Positions 35,063 through 47,287 of a stretch of DNA of 64,000 nucleotides are shown here, piece by piece. Position 1 is the stretch's first letter; each line of letters opens with the position of its first letter. Source of the DNA: Lycium barbarum (lineage: Eukaryota > Streptophyta > Magnoliopsida > Solanales > Solanaceae); contig NC_083348.1 in assembly GCF_019175385.1 (NCBI RefSeq), positions 44,352,950-44,416,949 of the forward strand, given 5' to 3'. The translations under genes were made by a program, and so were the position numbers. The notes beneath the pieces are model-generated. The model saw only the letters and a list, made by a program, of their open reading frames with translations, was not told where the DNA came from and did no database searches.

Positions 35063-37199
35063 TTATGACTTTGACGTCTCATCTTGGACTTCTTCCAAGG
35101 GCTGAAATAAATGTGGGTATTTGGATCGCATATTCTCTTTTGCTTCCCATGTCATTTCCTCTCGATTGTCATTTCTCCACAGAACTTTAATTGAGGCCAC
35201 TTCTTTGTTTCTAAGCCTCCGTACTTGCCTATCTAATATGCCAATGGGTATTTCATCATAGGTTAACTTTTCTGTCACTTGAATATCATTCACTGGGATG
35301 ATCCTCGTAGGATCTCCAACACACTTCTAAAGCATCGAGACATGAAATACTGGATGGACTGACTCCAAATCTGGAGGTAGATCTAGCTCCTAGGCCACTT
35401 TGCCTATTTTGCGCACAATTTCGTATGGCCCAATATACCGGGGACTGAGCTTCCCCTTTTTTCCAAATCTCATCACGCCCTTCATCGGCGACACTTTCAA
35501 GAATACCCAATCTTTCACTTCGAACTCTAAGTCTCTTCGACGATTATCCGCATAGGACTTCTGACGACTTCGAGCTGCTAGCAACCGATCTTGTATGAGC
35601 TTAACTTTCTCTATTGCTTGCTGGACCAAGTCTGGCCCTATCAACTTAGCTTCTCCGGTTTCAAACCACCCAACTGGGGATCTACACTTTCGCCCATATA
35701 GAGCCTCATACGGTGCCATTTGAATGCTAGAATGATAACTGTTATTGTAAGCAAACTCAATGAGTGGCAAATGGTCATCCCAATTTCCTCCAAAATCTAT
35801 CATACATGCCTGTAACATATCTTCAAGAGTCTGAATAGTACGTTCAGCTTGCCCATCAGTCTGTGGATGAAACGCCGTGCTTAGGCGCACTTGGGTCCCT
35901 AAACCTTCTTGGAAAGACCCCCAAAACTTGGCTGTAAATTGAGTCCCTCTATCGGAGATAATAGATACCGGAACGCTATGGAGTCTCACTATCTCTTTAA
36001 GATAAAGCTTGGCATAATCTTCTGCCATATAGGTCGTCCTGACTGGTAAGAAATGAGCTGACTTTGTGAGTTTATCCACAATCACCCATATGGAATCATA
36101 CTTACGTCGAGAACGGGGTAACCCTGTAATGAAATCCATATTAATCACTTCCCACTTCCAAGTTGGGATTTCTATAGCTTGCAATAAGCCACCCGGCTTT
36201 TGGTGTTCTATCTTCACTTGTTGGCAATTTGGATACTGAGCTACGAATTCCGCTACGTCTTTCTTCATCCCATTCCACCAATATATAGTCTTAAGATCAT
36301 GATACATTTTCGTCGCTCCGGGGTGAACGGAGTAACGGGAACAATGAGCTTCTCTCAAAATCTGATGGCGTAGACCTGCCACATCGGGAACACATAACCT
36401 GCCTCGACATCGGAGAACTCCGTCTTCCGAAATGTCAAATGATGACTCCTCTTTCTGAGGGAGTGTATCTCTATCCTGCATTAGCATGGGATCCTCATAT
36501 TGTCGCTCTTTTACTTCCGCTACTAACGATGAAACTGCTGAATTCTGAATAGTAGCTCCGCTGCTACCTGAGTCCACCACTCGGACTCCTAGGCTAGCTA
36601 ACTGCTGAAGATCACGGGCCATCTCTTTCTTTTCTGGTCGTACATCACTTAGACTTCCCATCGACCTACGGCTAAGAGCATCAGCCACAACATTTGCCTT
36701 TCCGGGGTGGTACAGGATTTCAATATCATAGTCTTTTAGCAACTCTAGCCATCGTCGTTGCCGCAAATTCAACTCTTTCTGCTTGAAGATGTACTGGAGA
36801 CTCTTATGATCTGTATAAATATCCACGTGGACACCATATAAGTAATGTCTCCATATCTTTAAAGCATGGACCACCGCGGCCAATTCTAAGTCATGGGTAG
36901 GATAATTCTGCTCATGTTTCCGTAATTGTCTAGAAGCATACGCAATCACCTTACTATTTTGCATCAATACACAACCTAGCCCGACGCCTGAAGCATCATT
37001 ATAAATAACATATCCTTCCGATCCCTCTGGAAGTGTCAAGACTGGGGCTGAAGTCAGTCGGTCTTTCAACTCTTGGAAACTATGCTCGCAAGCATCTGTC
37101 CATTGAAACTTAGCTGACTTCTGAGTCAACTTTTGTAATAACCAGCTAAGCCTAAAAAGATACGAACCTCCGTAGGGGTCGTGGGCCTTGGCCAAGTCT
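35063..37199 (-). pseudogene. Element C RNase H, integrase and chromodomain-like end (broken)
   Basis: The open frame 37195-35390 covers RNase H ([40 protein letters not shown]), the integrase zinc finger ([26 protein letters not shown], in which the first Cys is replaced by Tyr), the core ([22 protein letters not shown]) and GPYEIV. A TAG at 35390 and another stop near 35328 break the end, which resumes to 35063 with ILDRQVRRLRNKEVASIKVLW and EEMTWEAKENM. Its start near 37160 is damaged: about 45 bp of the YYRRFV region are missing and the frame shifts. RNase H's catalytic Asp is preserved. Confidence 0.92.
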
Positions 37200-38737
37200 T
37201 CACTACCTCAATCTTTTGGCTATCCACTCGAATACCGTCAGCTGCAACAATGTGGCCCAGAAATGCCACTGAGTTCAACCAAAACTCGTATTTGGAAAAC
37301 TTCGCGAATAACTCTCGAGCTCGAAGAACTCCAAGGACAATTCACAAATGATCCACATGCTCTGCCTTGGATCTAGAATACACTAGGATGTCATCGATGA
37401 ATACAATCACGAATCGATCCAGAAAAGGCCTGAATACATTGTTCATTAAGTCCATAAACACTGCCGGTGCATTAGTTAGCCCAAACGACATTACTCGAAA
37501 CTCGAAATGGCCATATCTTGTTCTGAAAGCTGTCTTAGGGATATCTTTCTCCCTAACTCTTACTTGGTGATACCCGGACCTCAAATCAATCTTTGAAAAC
37601 CATTTGGCACCTTGTAATTGATCAAATAAATCATCAATCCTCGGGATGGGATACTTGTTCTTAATTGTCACTTTATTCAATTGCCGATAATCAATGCACA
37701 TTCTCAAGGAGCCATCCTTCTTTCGGACGAACAATACGGGTGCTCCCCACGGGGATGAACTAGGCCTAATGAAGCCTTTTTCAAGCAAGTCTTTTAATTG
37801 CTCCTTCAACTCTTTCAACTCTGCGGGTGCCATCCTATAGGGAGGGATAGATATGGGATTAGTGTCTGGCAGCACATCAATCACAAAATCGATCTCTCGC
37901 TCGGGGTGAAGGCCTGGAAGCTCTTCCGGGAACACATCCGGAAATTCGTTCACTACCGGAACTGACTGAAGAGTCGGCGACTCAGCTTCTACATCTTGAA
38001 CTCGTACTAGGTGATAAATGCACCCTTTCGTGATCATTTTCCTTGCCTTTAGATAGGAAATAAACCTACCTTTTGGTGATGCCGCATTCCCTTTCCATTC
38101 TAAGACTGGTTCTCCCGGAAACTGGAAACGAACCACCTTCATTCGGCAATCAACATTGGCATAACAAGAAGCCAACCAATCCATACCCATAATAACGTCA
38201 AAGTCTACCATTTCTAGCTCATGCAAATCAATCATGGTACGACGATCACAAATCACAATCACACAATTCCTATATACTCGGCTAGCTATTACCGATTCAC
38301 CCACGGGTGTAGACACCTCGAAAGGTTTGATAGACTCCGGCTCAATTATAAATCGACCCGCAATATATGGAGTAACATATGATAATGTGGAGCCCGGATC
38401 AATCAAAACATATACATCATGAGAGAATACCGATAATATACCTGTGACCACATCAGGAGAAGACTCAAGATCTTGGCGTCCAGCCAAAGCATAAATACGG
38501 TGCTGAGGACTGCTAGTACTGAGAGCTCTGCCTCTACCTCTACCATGGCTGACTGGCGCATGTGAACCTAGCCCCGTAGGGCGTACAGATGCTGATGATC
38601 CGGCTGCCGACCCTGCTGGCTGGGTCCTACCTCTACCCTGTATTGAGGGGCAATCACGCATGATATGGCCTGGTTGACCACATGAATAGCAACCTTCCGA
38701 GCCCAATCGGCATCCACCCCAATGCAACTTCCCACAC
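37200..38737 (-). pseudogene. Element C protease and reverse transcriptase (stop at 37342)
   Basis: A long open frame ends at 37342. It contains the nucleocapsid knuckle [14 protein letters not shown] near its start, the protease motif [13 protein letters not shown], then RT with [28 protein letters not shown], and FIDDILVYS with both catalytic Asp. The stop falls just after EHVDHL, a CGA-to-TGA type change typical of methylated DNA, and the RT C-terminus continues in frame until the damaged stretch near 37160. Confidence 0.92.
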
Positions 38738-39818
38738 TGGGAACATCGTGGTATAGGTGGCCTTGACTGGCCTGAATCACCTCTAAACTGAGACCCCGAA
38801 TAACCCTGACTCGGCTCGGAACGAGTAGATTTGTCAAATCTCTGCCCCGTGAACTATGGAGATGTACTGGTCATAGAATAGCCTGAATGGCTGGGAAACT
38901 GCTGTCTGTGTCCGCCCCTAGACTCACTCCTCGAACCCGAAGGTCTGGCCCTCTTGTTATGACCCCTATCCTGCTCACGTTCATTTCTCCGCTGCTGTAG
39001 GTGTTCCTCTAATTCCTGAGCATGTGCCTGAATGCGTGCAATATCCATGCCATCCTGAAGGGACGCAGTTAAACATTTATCCATCAAGTGTGGCCCTAGG
39101 CCTTTCACAAACCGGTGCACCCGATCGCCCATATCCGCTACTATGGCCGAAGCATACCTAGCCAAGGAATTGAAGTGGAGACTATACTCTGTAGCACTCA
39201 TGCTACCTTGCCTCAAATTGAAGAATTTATCGGCCCTAGCTCGCCGAACTTCCGGAGGCATATAATGACGGAGAAAATCATCAACAAACTCTTTCCATAC
39301 CGGTGGAGGTGCATTGGTTCCCCGCGAAGCCATCCAAATCGTATACCACTGGATTGAGACATCCCTCAATCTATATGACGCTAGCTCCACCGATTCGGTG
39401 TCTGAAACATGTATCAACTGGAGCGTCCTTAGCATGCCATCAATAAAGTCCTGGGGATCCTCCTCCAGTTTCGACCCAAAGAATTCTGGGGGTTTCAAAG
39501 CAATGAAGTCACGGGCCCTTGCACTAACAGTCCTGTCACCTTGCCCTGCGTTTGGCCTCTGAGTCTGGGCCGCAACCAACTGAGTCAAAAAATTAATGGC
39601 CTCTCTCACGTCCTGGCCCGAAGCATTCGGTGGAGGAGCTGGAGCTGGGGCTGAGGCTCCCACGTGCTCCTCAGTAATAGCCACTGTCTGGGAGGACTGA
39701 GATTGAGCCGCACTCTGGGACTCATCTTCCTCTACTACCGGTGGCGGTGCTCTTTCAGCCCGCTTTTATGCCACCGTCTTGCCCTTTTGGGATGCTGTAG
39801 CCTTTTCTTTTTAGGCAT
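38738..39818 (-). pseudogene. Element C gag (broken)
   Basis: The ATG at 39818 (MPKKKR) lies 2 nt after an acceptor-like TGTATTTCAG (39821 onward on the minus strand). A 1-nt change within the first codons shifts the frame, and a TAA follows near 39767. The capsid frame then reads through ALKPPEFFGSKLEEDPQDFI and YTIWMASRG to a TAG at about 38856, after which the same frame continues toward the nucleocapsid. The length and order match a normal Gag, and this copy shows what is missing from B and F. Confidence 0.9.
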
Positions 39819-40012
39819 CTCTGAAATACACAACACACGATTTAGGAACAGAAATTTCTTACATCATAGCTCTATCGCACGATTCTTATGAAGAAAGAAG
39901 GTTATATATTCCTAAAATGTCCGCAGCTTCTCGTTTATAAGTGTGGCGCGCAACACACCCATAACCAAGACTCTACTAGACACGGCTCGTAGACACATCC
40001 TTGGACTGAACT

Positions 40013-40024
40013 GCTCTGATAGCA
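40013..40024 (-). other. Primer-binding site of element C
   Basis: The minus strand reads TGCTATCAGAGC, one change from the tRNA-Met complement, 4 nt from the LTR. Confidence 0.85.
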
Positions 40025-40028
40025 CTTT

Positions 40029-42422
40029 TGTCACGACCCGGCTAGGGGGCCGCGACGAGCACCCGGTGCTACCCCACCCGAGCACCCCCTTATCGTACAT
40101 AACATAACATCTAGGTGAACCATAAGTCAATTCGTGCTTTTATTATCGTTAATCATATTGGTCCCATTAGACGACCATCATCATTTAACATATCATAGGC
40201 ATCTAGGCCACACCATAACTACAAGGCCGACGTGGCTAACAAAAGATATACAAAACATGGGCCGGCATGGCCGAACATCTCTACCCACATACACATGACT
40301 ACAAGCCTCTAAGAGTATGACATATCAAATGAGCGGGACAGGACCCCGCTATGCCCATAATTATATACACAAAAGAATAAGTACCCAAAAGCTACGGCTC
40401 CGAAAGAAATGGAGCTCTGCTATGCATCTCTGAATAAGCAACTATGGATCAAGTCTGTCTCCCTGTGCACCTGCGGGCATGACGCAGCGTCCACAAACAA
40501 AAGGACGTCAGTACGAAGAATGTACTGAGTATGTAAAGCATGATCAACATCAATATAGAAGCATAATAGATATCATATGAAGATAGCATAGGAGGGGAGA
40601 CAGTAATATCATCATCACCATGTCGCTTACTTGCATACATCGTCGTTCGTATCCCATAATAATACTTGTACCATACTTGTGCTCATATTCGTATACATGT
40701 CCTTATTCGTGTTCTTATACATAGTCTTATCACATTCATATTCATATTATATACATAGACATACACTTATATACATACATAGCGTACCCGACCATAAGGT
40801 TCGGTGTTTCATACGTACTTGGCAAACCAAGGCTCAATGTTATTTCTACCTGGCCCTAACAAGGCTTCAGGGTTATCCGGACCATCTGCAGACGTGCGCG
40901 CGCGTTTCGTAATCATATACATACTTCATACATATTCATATACATATATTCTACCCGGCGTTATAAGCTCGGGGTTCATTATAGCCCTTCATAGGCACAT
41001 ATAAGTATAATAGCCCGTAGGCACCTTTTGCATCATTTTTGATATCATTATCATTACTATTCTCATCGTTATCGTTACATCTACATTATGGACTTACTCG
41101 TCATACGAGGAACATAGTATAATCATAGTACATATCAAGGGTCGTGAGCTTATGAGCTCGGAATGTCAACCATGTGAAGACAACATACTCATATGGAGGA
41201 ATTAGGAATTTGGCCAAGAAACATGCCTTATGAAAGAAGGGTTAGCCTTACATACCTTTCCGTCGAACTATTATACATTTGCACGTTCCGTTCCAATGCT
41301 AGCATTTATACCTTCGTTAATATCATAACAATGACCATTAGTCATTCACATTATCCACATTATCTAGATTCCTCAATTTGCCTCTAATTCACCCACATTC
41401 ATGATTATAACACCCATCTTCGTCCATTCGTATAAAGTGTTTAGTTCATGATCTTAATACCATTTATAACATATTCATATCACAACACAACAACATTCAT
41501 AACTCAATTCAAACTATTTCTCAAAATGTCACTATTAATCATTCGTGACCTAGTTGAACACATTTTCTACAATCCATGTATTTTAATTCTCCAATACCTT
41601 AAACATCTTGTAAAAATCATGAATCTTACCTTAGAAGTTGTAGGAACAAGCTTTGGTTGAAAATACTCTTCTTTGAGCAAAACCCTAGTTTTTCTCCATT
41701 TGGATTTCTTGACTTGGATGATCCTTGATGATTCCCTTATCCTTGATTCACTTGTCTTAATGTTATTGATGGCTTATAATCATTTAAAACTCATATAATA
41801 AATGTAGAGAGAAGTTCTAGAGAGAAGTGGTGTAATGTTGTAATGAAATAAAATAAGTCTTGATCCTCATATTTAATGAATTGGAAAATCTGTGCTGGGT
41901 GAACAGTGGTCGTCCATGGAGGTTTACGGACCGTATTCCACTATACGGCTCATCCTCCGTGGGCGTATTTAGCCATTTCAAGAACCAGAAGTTGGGATGC
42001 CTTCATGGTGGTTTACGACCATGATTTACGGGCCGTAAATCACTTTACGGTTCGTCCACCAGGTCGTATTTAACCATTTCCTCGGCTGACAGAAAGTTGA
42101 AGTTTGGCATGCCAGTTTACGACCTGGCAGTTTACGGTCCGTATTTGCACTTTACGTCCACTGGCAGAAGGCTGAAGCTTTTGCATGGCAGTTTACGACT
42201 GCAGTTTACGGACCGTATTGCACTTTACGGTCCGTATTTTGCAATATACGATCACTGGGCAGTTTTGCCAACTTTCAATTTTTCTCATTTCTCGACTTTT
42301 CATTCTAATCATCCACATCCATTTTCATACATTTCCCATGAAACATTATACACTCGCACTCCTCGCACACATCATTAGTTCATTTACGTGCGTACCAACG
42401 GGAAATTTTCCGAGGTGTAACA
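40029..42422 (-). repeat. Right (5') LTR of element C
   Basis: 2394 bp, homologous throughout to 32443-34856. Hairpin module 40332-40537, in which the first stem is a perfect TCAGTAC/GTACTGA and the last is AGCGGG-GTCCTGT-CCCGCT. Confidence 0.95.
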
Positions 42423-42427
42423 TAGTA

Positions 42428-43642
42428 TAAACTCTAATGAGGGTAGAAACGTGAGCATTGAAGGAGAGCGTCCAGATGATAGAATAGATGAACGAAAAGG
42501 TATGTAAGGCTAACCCTTCTTTCAATAATCCATGGTTCCTTGGCCATATATCTATTCTTGTATGAGCCTAAGATGACCTCCAAATGATTCTACCTTTAAA
42601 GCTACTAAAGCTCATGATTCTTGTTATGTTTACGATTCTACTAGATACCTTATACGATGAGTGATCCTCTAAGGATAGATGTAATAAAACGACGATAGTA
42701 ATGATGTCAAAGTTGTTTATGAGCTCCTACGTATATGTGTCTGTGTATGACTATTATGTAACACCGAACTTATATGGCCGAGTATGATATGTATCGCGCG
42801 TGCACCACTGCAGTTGGGTACGTATAACCCTAAGCCTTGGTAGAGCCAGGTATGTATAATCACTGAGCCTTCCCATGGCCGGGTATGTGAAACACCGATC
42901 CTTCATGGTCGGGTGTGCTATGAATACGATTATGAATATGGATATGGAAATGTAACTAAGTATTGATACGAATACGAATACGGATATGGATGTATGTACA
43001 CAACCATGCATTAGAAATGAAAGGTCCCTATGAAAAGCAAGCAAGTGTTAATGACGATGGTTCTACTACCTCCCATCTTATGCTATTACTTATGTTGTCT
43101 TTTATGCTTCCATAATGATGTTGATTATGCTTTACATACTCAGTACCTTATTTGTATTGACGTCCTTTTATTTGTGGACGCTGCGTTATGCCCGCAGGTG
43201 GCCAGGGAGACAGGCTTGATCCATAGCTCTATTACTCAGGGACTACGTAGCAGAGCTCCATTTCATTCGGAGCTACAACTTTTGGTATCTATTCTTTTCT
43301 GTACATACTTATGGGCATGGCGGGGTCCTGTCCCGCCTATATGATGTGACATACTCTCTTAGAGGCTCATAGACATGTGTATATGGTTAGATGTATTTGG
43401 CCTTGTCGGCTTATATTTTGGATATCATTTTGTTAGCCTTGTCGGCTTATGTACATTGATATGGGCATTGTTATTGATGGTGATATAAATCCATTGTTGC
43501 CCAATGGGATTAGTATGAATGATAGATAGAAAGTATGATTTAGCTATGTGGATCACCTAGATGTAAATGGGAATATATGATAAGAGTTGCCCAGGTGGGT
43601 TAGCACCGGGTACCCGTCATGGCCCTCCGTTGGGTCGTGACG
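42428..43642 (+). repeat. Element B 5' LTR, block 3
   Basis: Continues block 2 after element C. It contains about 550 bp (42467-43015) that the 3' LTR lacks, including donor AAAAG|GTATGTAAGG (GT at 42500), and the hairpin module 43129-43339 ending in GGCGGG-GTCCTGT-CCCGCC. The final CA is changed to CG. Confidence 0.9.
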
Positions 43643-43646
43643 AAAG

Positions 43647-43658
43647 TGGTATCAGAAC
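43647..43658 (+). other. Primer-binding site of element B
   Basis: TGGTATCAGAAC, one change from the tRNA-Met complement, 4 nt after the LTR end. Confidence 0.85.
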
Positions 43659-43817
43659 AGTAGAGTCTTGGTTATGGGTGTGTTGCACGCCACACTTATA
43701 AACAAGAGGCCGCGGGTATTTTAGGAATGAATGACCTTCTTTCTTCATAAGATCGTGCGATAGAGCCATAGTATAAGGATTTGTCTTTTCCTTAATTGTG
43801 TATTGTGTATTTCAGAG

Positions 43818-44324
43818 ATGCCTGTGAAGAGAAAGGCTACGGCAGCCCAAAAGGTCAAGACAGTGGCAGGAAAGCGGGCTGAAAGAGCACCGCCAATGGT
43901 TGTAGAGGAAAGTGAGTCCCAGAATGCGGCTCAATCTCAGTCTTCTCATTCAGTGCCTATTCCTAAGGAGCGTGAGGAATCTCAGCTCCAGCTCTAGCAC
44001 CTCCAGCTCCTTCACCGAATGCTTCAGGCCAAGATCTAAAAGAGGCCATTCATTTGCTTACTTAGTTGGTTGCCGCCCAGACTCAACGACAAGGTACAGG
44101 GAAAGGTGATAGGGCTGTTAGTGCAAGGGCCCGTGATTTTATTAGCTTGAACTGCCCGAAAATTTTCGGGTCAAAGCTGGATGAGGACCCTCAGAATTTT
44201 ATTGACGGGATGTGGAGGACACTTCGGTTGATGCATGCTTCGGACATCGAATCGGTGGAGTTAGCATCCTATAGATTGAGGGATGTTGCGGTTCATTGGT
44301 ACACAGTTTGGATGGCTTCACGGG
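43818..44324 (+). pseudogene. Element B gag, N-terminal part
   Basis: The ATG (MPVKRKATAAQKVK) comes 2 nt after an acceptor-like TGTATTTCAG. The first frame ends at a TAG (43995-43997) after a small deletion. The next frame reads through ALAPPAPSPNASGQ, a TAG near 44060, then RARDFISLNCPKIFGSKLDE and ELASYRLRDVAVHWYTVWMASR. There it is cut by LTR J. About 0.5 kb of gag expected by comparison with element C is absent; the remainder restarts near 47288. Confidence 0.88.
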
Positions 44325-46356
44325 TGTTATATCCCGTATTTTGCACATTCGGATAATTTGAGGTAATTGTGACTAGTAAGAGATAAGACAATATTTTTGA
44401 TCTTATTTAATACATAAGTTATTCATGGAAATATGGATGCGGAAATATTGAGGAAGGCTAATGGCAAAATTGGAAATTTGGAAAATAGTTTCATGAATCA
44501 CAAAAATTGGACATGAAATAATTGGGCTTGGAAAAAAAATAGAAAATAGCCCAAGTGTGGCTGGCCAAGGTATGGGACAAGGCCCACTTGGGAATTTAAA
44601 TCCAAGAAATAAAAAGAGAGGGCCATATCATTATCACCTCATTTCAAGAACTTTCAAGAAAAAGAATTGAGAGAAACAAAAATAGGGCCTTTCCGCCAAG
44701 AACAGGAATAGGAAAGAAAAATTTGAATCCATCCATCTTGATCCAAAAAAATATACTCTCCTAGTATTTCCACTAATTCGAAGACCCTATTTAACGTGGT
44801 ATAATTATTGAAGCAAGAAAACTACTCTTGGTGGCAAGTTCAAAAATTCTAGTCAAGTGGAAAGTTGAGGAAAAAGGTAAGAATTCATATTCTTTTATAT
44901 GTTATGGAAGGTTTATATATGTTGTAGTAAGTAGAATTGAATGAAAATCATGGAAATAGTGTGTGTTGTGTGTGGCCGTGTGGGTGTGTGTGTTGAATGG
45001 TGGCCGTATGGTTGTTGAATGGTGGAGGAGTGGTGAATTAATTTTATTTAATATGTTAGTTGTGTTGTTGTGGACTCTATGATGCCAATGAAAGACTAAT
45101 GGTTCAAGTTGGCATGGAAATTGGTTGTAGGTTGTTGTAGGAAATTATGCGATTTTAATATGGTTTTATGTAGTTGTGAGAATGAAGTTGCTAAAGTATG
45201 AATTGTTGTTGTAGTTTATGAATTTTAAAGAAGAAAATGTGTTGTTGTAGCTTTTGTTGCATTTGTAGAGTTTCGGGTGGAATAGAATTTGGTTGGATCG
45301 TTTTGAATGTTGTGCGAGTTACTAATGTTAGAATATGTTTCAAATTGATTGTTGGTATCGTCGAAATGATTGTTGGTATGGTTGTTGATAAATTTGGCCG
45401 AGTTAAATTCTCGGGGGTGTTGTATTTATAGGGGAGATGCTGCCGAAATTTCTGTAGACAAGTGCTAGTTAGAATTGAATTTCTAAGTACTTGTAGCTAA
45501 TGTTTGGTAATTAATAACGTTATTGTAGGTCGTGGGGAGCCCGAGACTTGAGTTGGGATTAGCTTAGGAGGCGAGCGAGGTATGTAAGGCCTACCCTTTT
45601 CTTCTTTGGCATGATCCTTATGAAATAAGTATATGACGTATTTGTATGACTTCAGAAAGATTCTTATTCTTAGAGCCATTAGGATGGCTACCGTTCTTGA
45701 TTTCCCATAAGCTGTTCCGTATGGTTTTGCTATGTATCTATGATGTCCGATGATGTGTATCTATGATGTCCGAAGTTTGGCCAATATGTTTCCGAATGGC
45801 ATTTGAGAAACAAATGATATGACTATAGTTTTGACCTTCCAAACGTTAACACATTCGATTATTCCATCGAGCCTCTGACATGTTTTGATACGTACATATA
45901 GTTCCAAAAGCTCTATTTGATTCGTTTCATAACGATATCCGAAGGTACTTGACATGATTATGGCTCTAATTTCCCAAAAATGGCTCCTGAAATGCTTATA
46001 GAGCGTTTTGTACTTCAAACGCTCGTAACTTTCTTATTCTAAGTCGGATTGACCCGAAACTTGTTTCTGAGCCTTCAGGGGTCGGTGAGTATACTTGTCC
46101 ATCGAGTCTTAGAATTGATTTATATACATATGGTTCTCGATACTCCGCTCGTGCGTGCTACTATCATATCGACCGCCGAGCCTCGGGCCGGTTATATCAT
46201 TGTGTGCACTATGTTATACTCGCCACTAACATGTTATGTTATATATGGATCGGAGCCGACGCCTCGACAACATGATATGTTCTGTTTTTGGTATATATGT
46301 GAGTAAGATATGTTTTTCAAAGGAAGTATTATTATGGATATGTATATGTTATATGT

Positions 46357-46760
46357 ATGGATCGGGCTGCATGTTCCGCAGCAGTGTAATATATGTATGG
46401 ATCGGGCTTCACGTTCTGCAGCAGTATATGTTATATTTATGGATCGGGCCGAACGTTCCTCGGCAGTATATGTTTTATTTATGGATCGGGCCGAATGTTC
46501 CTCGGCAGTATATATTATATTTATGGATCGGGCTGAACGTTCCTCGGCAGTATATGTTATATTTATGGATCGGGCCGAACGTTCCTCGGCAGTGTATATT
46601 ATATTTATGGATCGGGCCGAACGTTCCTCGGCAGTATATGTTATATATATATGGATCGGGTCGTACGTTCCTCGGCACTAATATGTTATAAATGGATCGG
46701 GCCGTACGTTCCTCGGCACCATCACATTACGTATGGATCGGTTATATGTATATGTATATG
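46357..46760 (+). repeat. 42-bp minisatellite in LTR J
   Basis: ATGGATCGGGC starts at 46357, 46397, 46439, 46481, 46523, 46565, 46607, 46651, 46692 and 46733: ten units, five successive steps of exactly 42 bp. Each unit carries CCGAACGTTCCTCGGCAG. Since 42 is a multiple of 3, long repetitive ORFs appear in several frames on both strands; these are not genes. Confidence 0.95.
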
Positions 46761-46971
46761 GTGGCATACGATGTCGGCACGTATGATCTGTGCTTGGAAA
46801 GTAAGTATTTTGGTACTTTGGATGTTTTACCCATTTTCGGTACTTTTCTGACATATGACATCGGTAAGTATGATTTACGTTCGGAAAATAAACACCTTGG
46901 CATTCTGACTAACGCACTTACTTTTTGTACCGTTGTTCAAGTTATGTTTCTGTTTTTTGTATTCCATGCCT

Positions 46972-47196
46972 TACATACTCAGTACATATTCCGTACTGAC
47001 CCCCCTTTCTTCGGGGGCTGCGTTTCATGCCCGCAGGTACAGACGCGCGTGTGAGTGGTCCGCCAGCTTAGGACATCCATCTTGCTGTGTTGAAGTGCTC
47101 CCTTTTTCCGGAGCCCTACTTTTGGTACAGATCTCCCTGTTGTGCATATTTATGTATATATGGCTATTTGGGGGTACGGCGGGGCCCTGTCCCGTC
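46972..47196 (+). other. Conserved LTR hairpin module, J copy
   Basis: TCAGTAC-7 nt-GTACTGA; CCCCC/GGGGG; CATGCCCGCAG|GTAC; GTGCTCC/GGAGC arms; GGCGGG-GCCCTGT-CCCGTC (one G-U pair). Confidence 0.65.
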
Positions 47197-47287
47197 ATAT
47201 GACTTTGTTGTCTTTGTTAGAGGCCTGTAGACATGTATGTGGGTCATGGGTCATTGCGGTTCAGATATGTCTGTGTAGCGTACGCCA

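Larger units (their letters stand above)
32443..42422 (-). mobile_element. Element C: Ty3/Gypsy chromovirus, minus strand
   Basis: 9980 bp, LTRs 32443-34856 and 40029-42422, with a perfect 5-bp duplication TAGTA on both sides (32438-32442, 42423-42427). It is inserted in the 5' LTR of B; the uninterrupted site is seen in B's 3' LTR near 52449. Gag-pol is complete in domain order but has several stops and a small deletion. Its protein sequence is close to B's. LTR differences (tens of substitutions, a ~20-bp length difference in the U3 cluster) make it older than A. Confidence 0.95.
44325..47280 (+). mobile_element. LTR J: lone, 3'-truncated LTR inside B gag
   Basis: Starts TGTTATATCCCGTATTTTG and resembles element A's LTR along its length (leader, donor AAAAAG|GTAAGAATTC with GT at 44877, second donor GCGAG|GTATGTAAGG with GT at 45580, CTGCCGAAATTTC phrase, hairpin module at 46972-47196). 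It breaks off at about 47280, roughly 280 bp short of the expected end, directly against gag sequence. No internal region or second LTR is present. A solo LTR followed by a deletion that also removed part of gag explains this best. Confidence 0.8.

Noticed and set aside
46236..46691. ORFs of 151, 123 and 67 codons with repetitive proteins on both strands
   Set aside because: They are a by-product of a 42-bp tandem repeat whose length is a multiple of three; the same sequence is open in several frames and lies inside an LTR.
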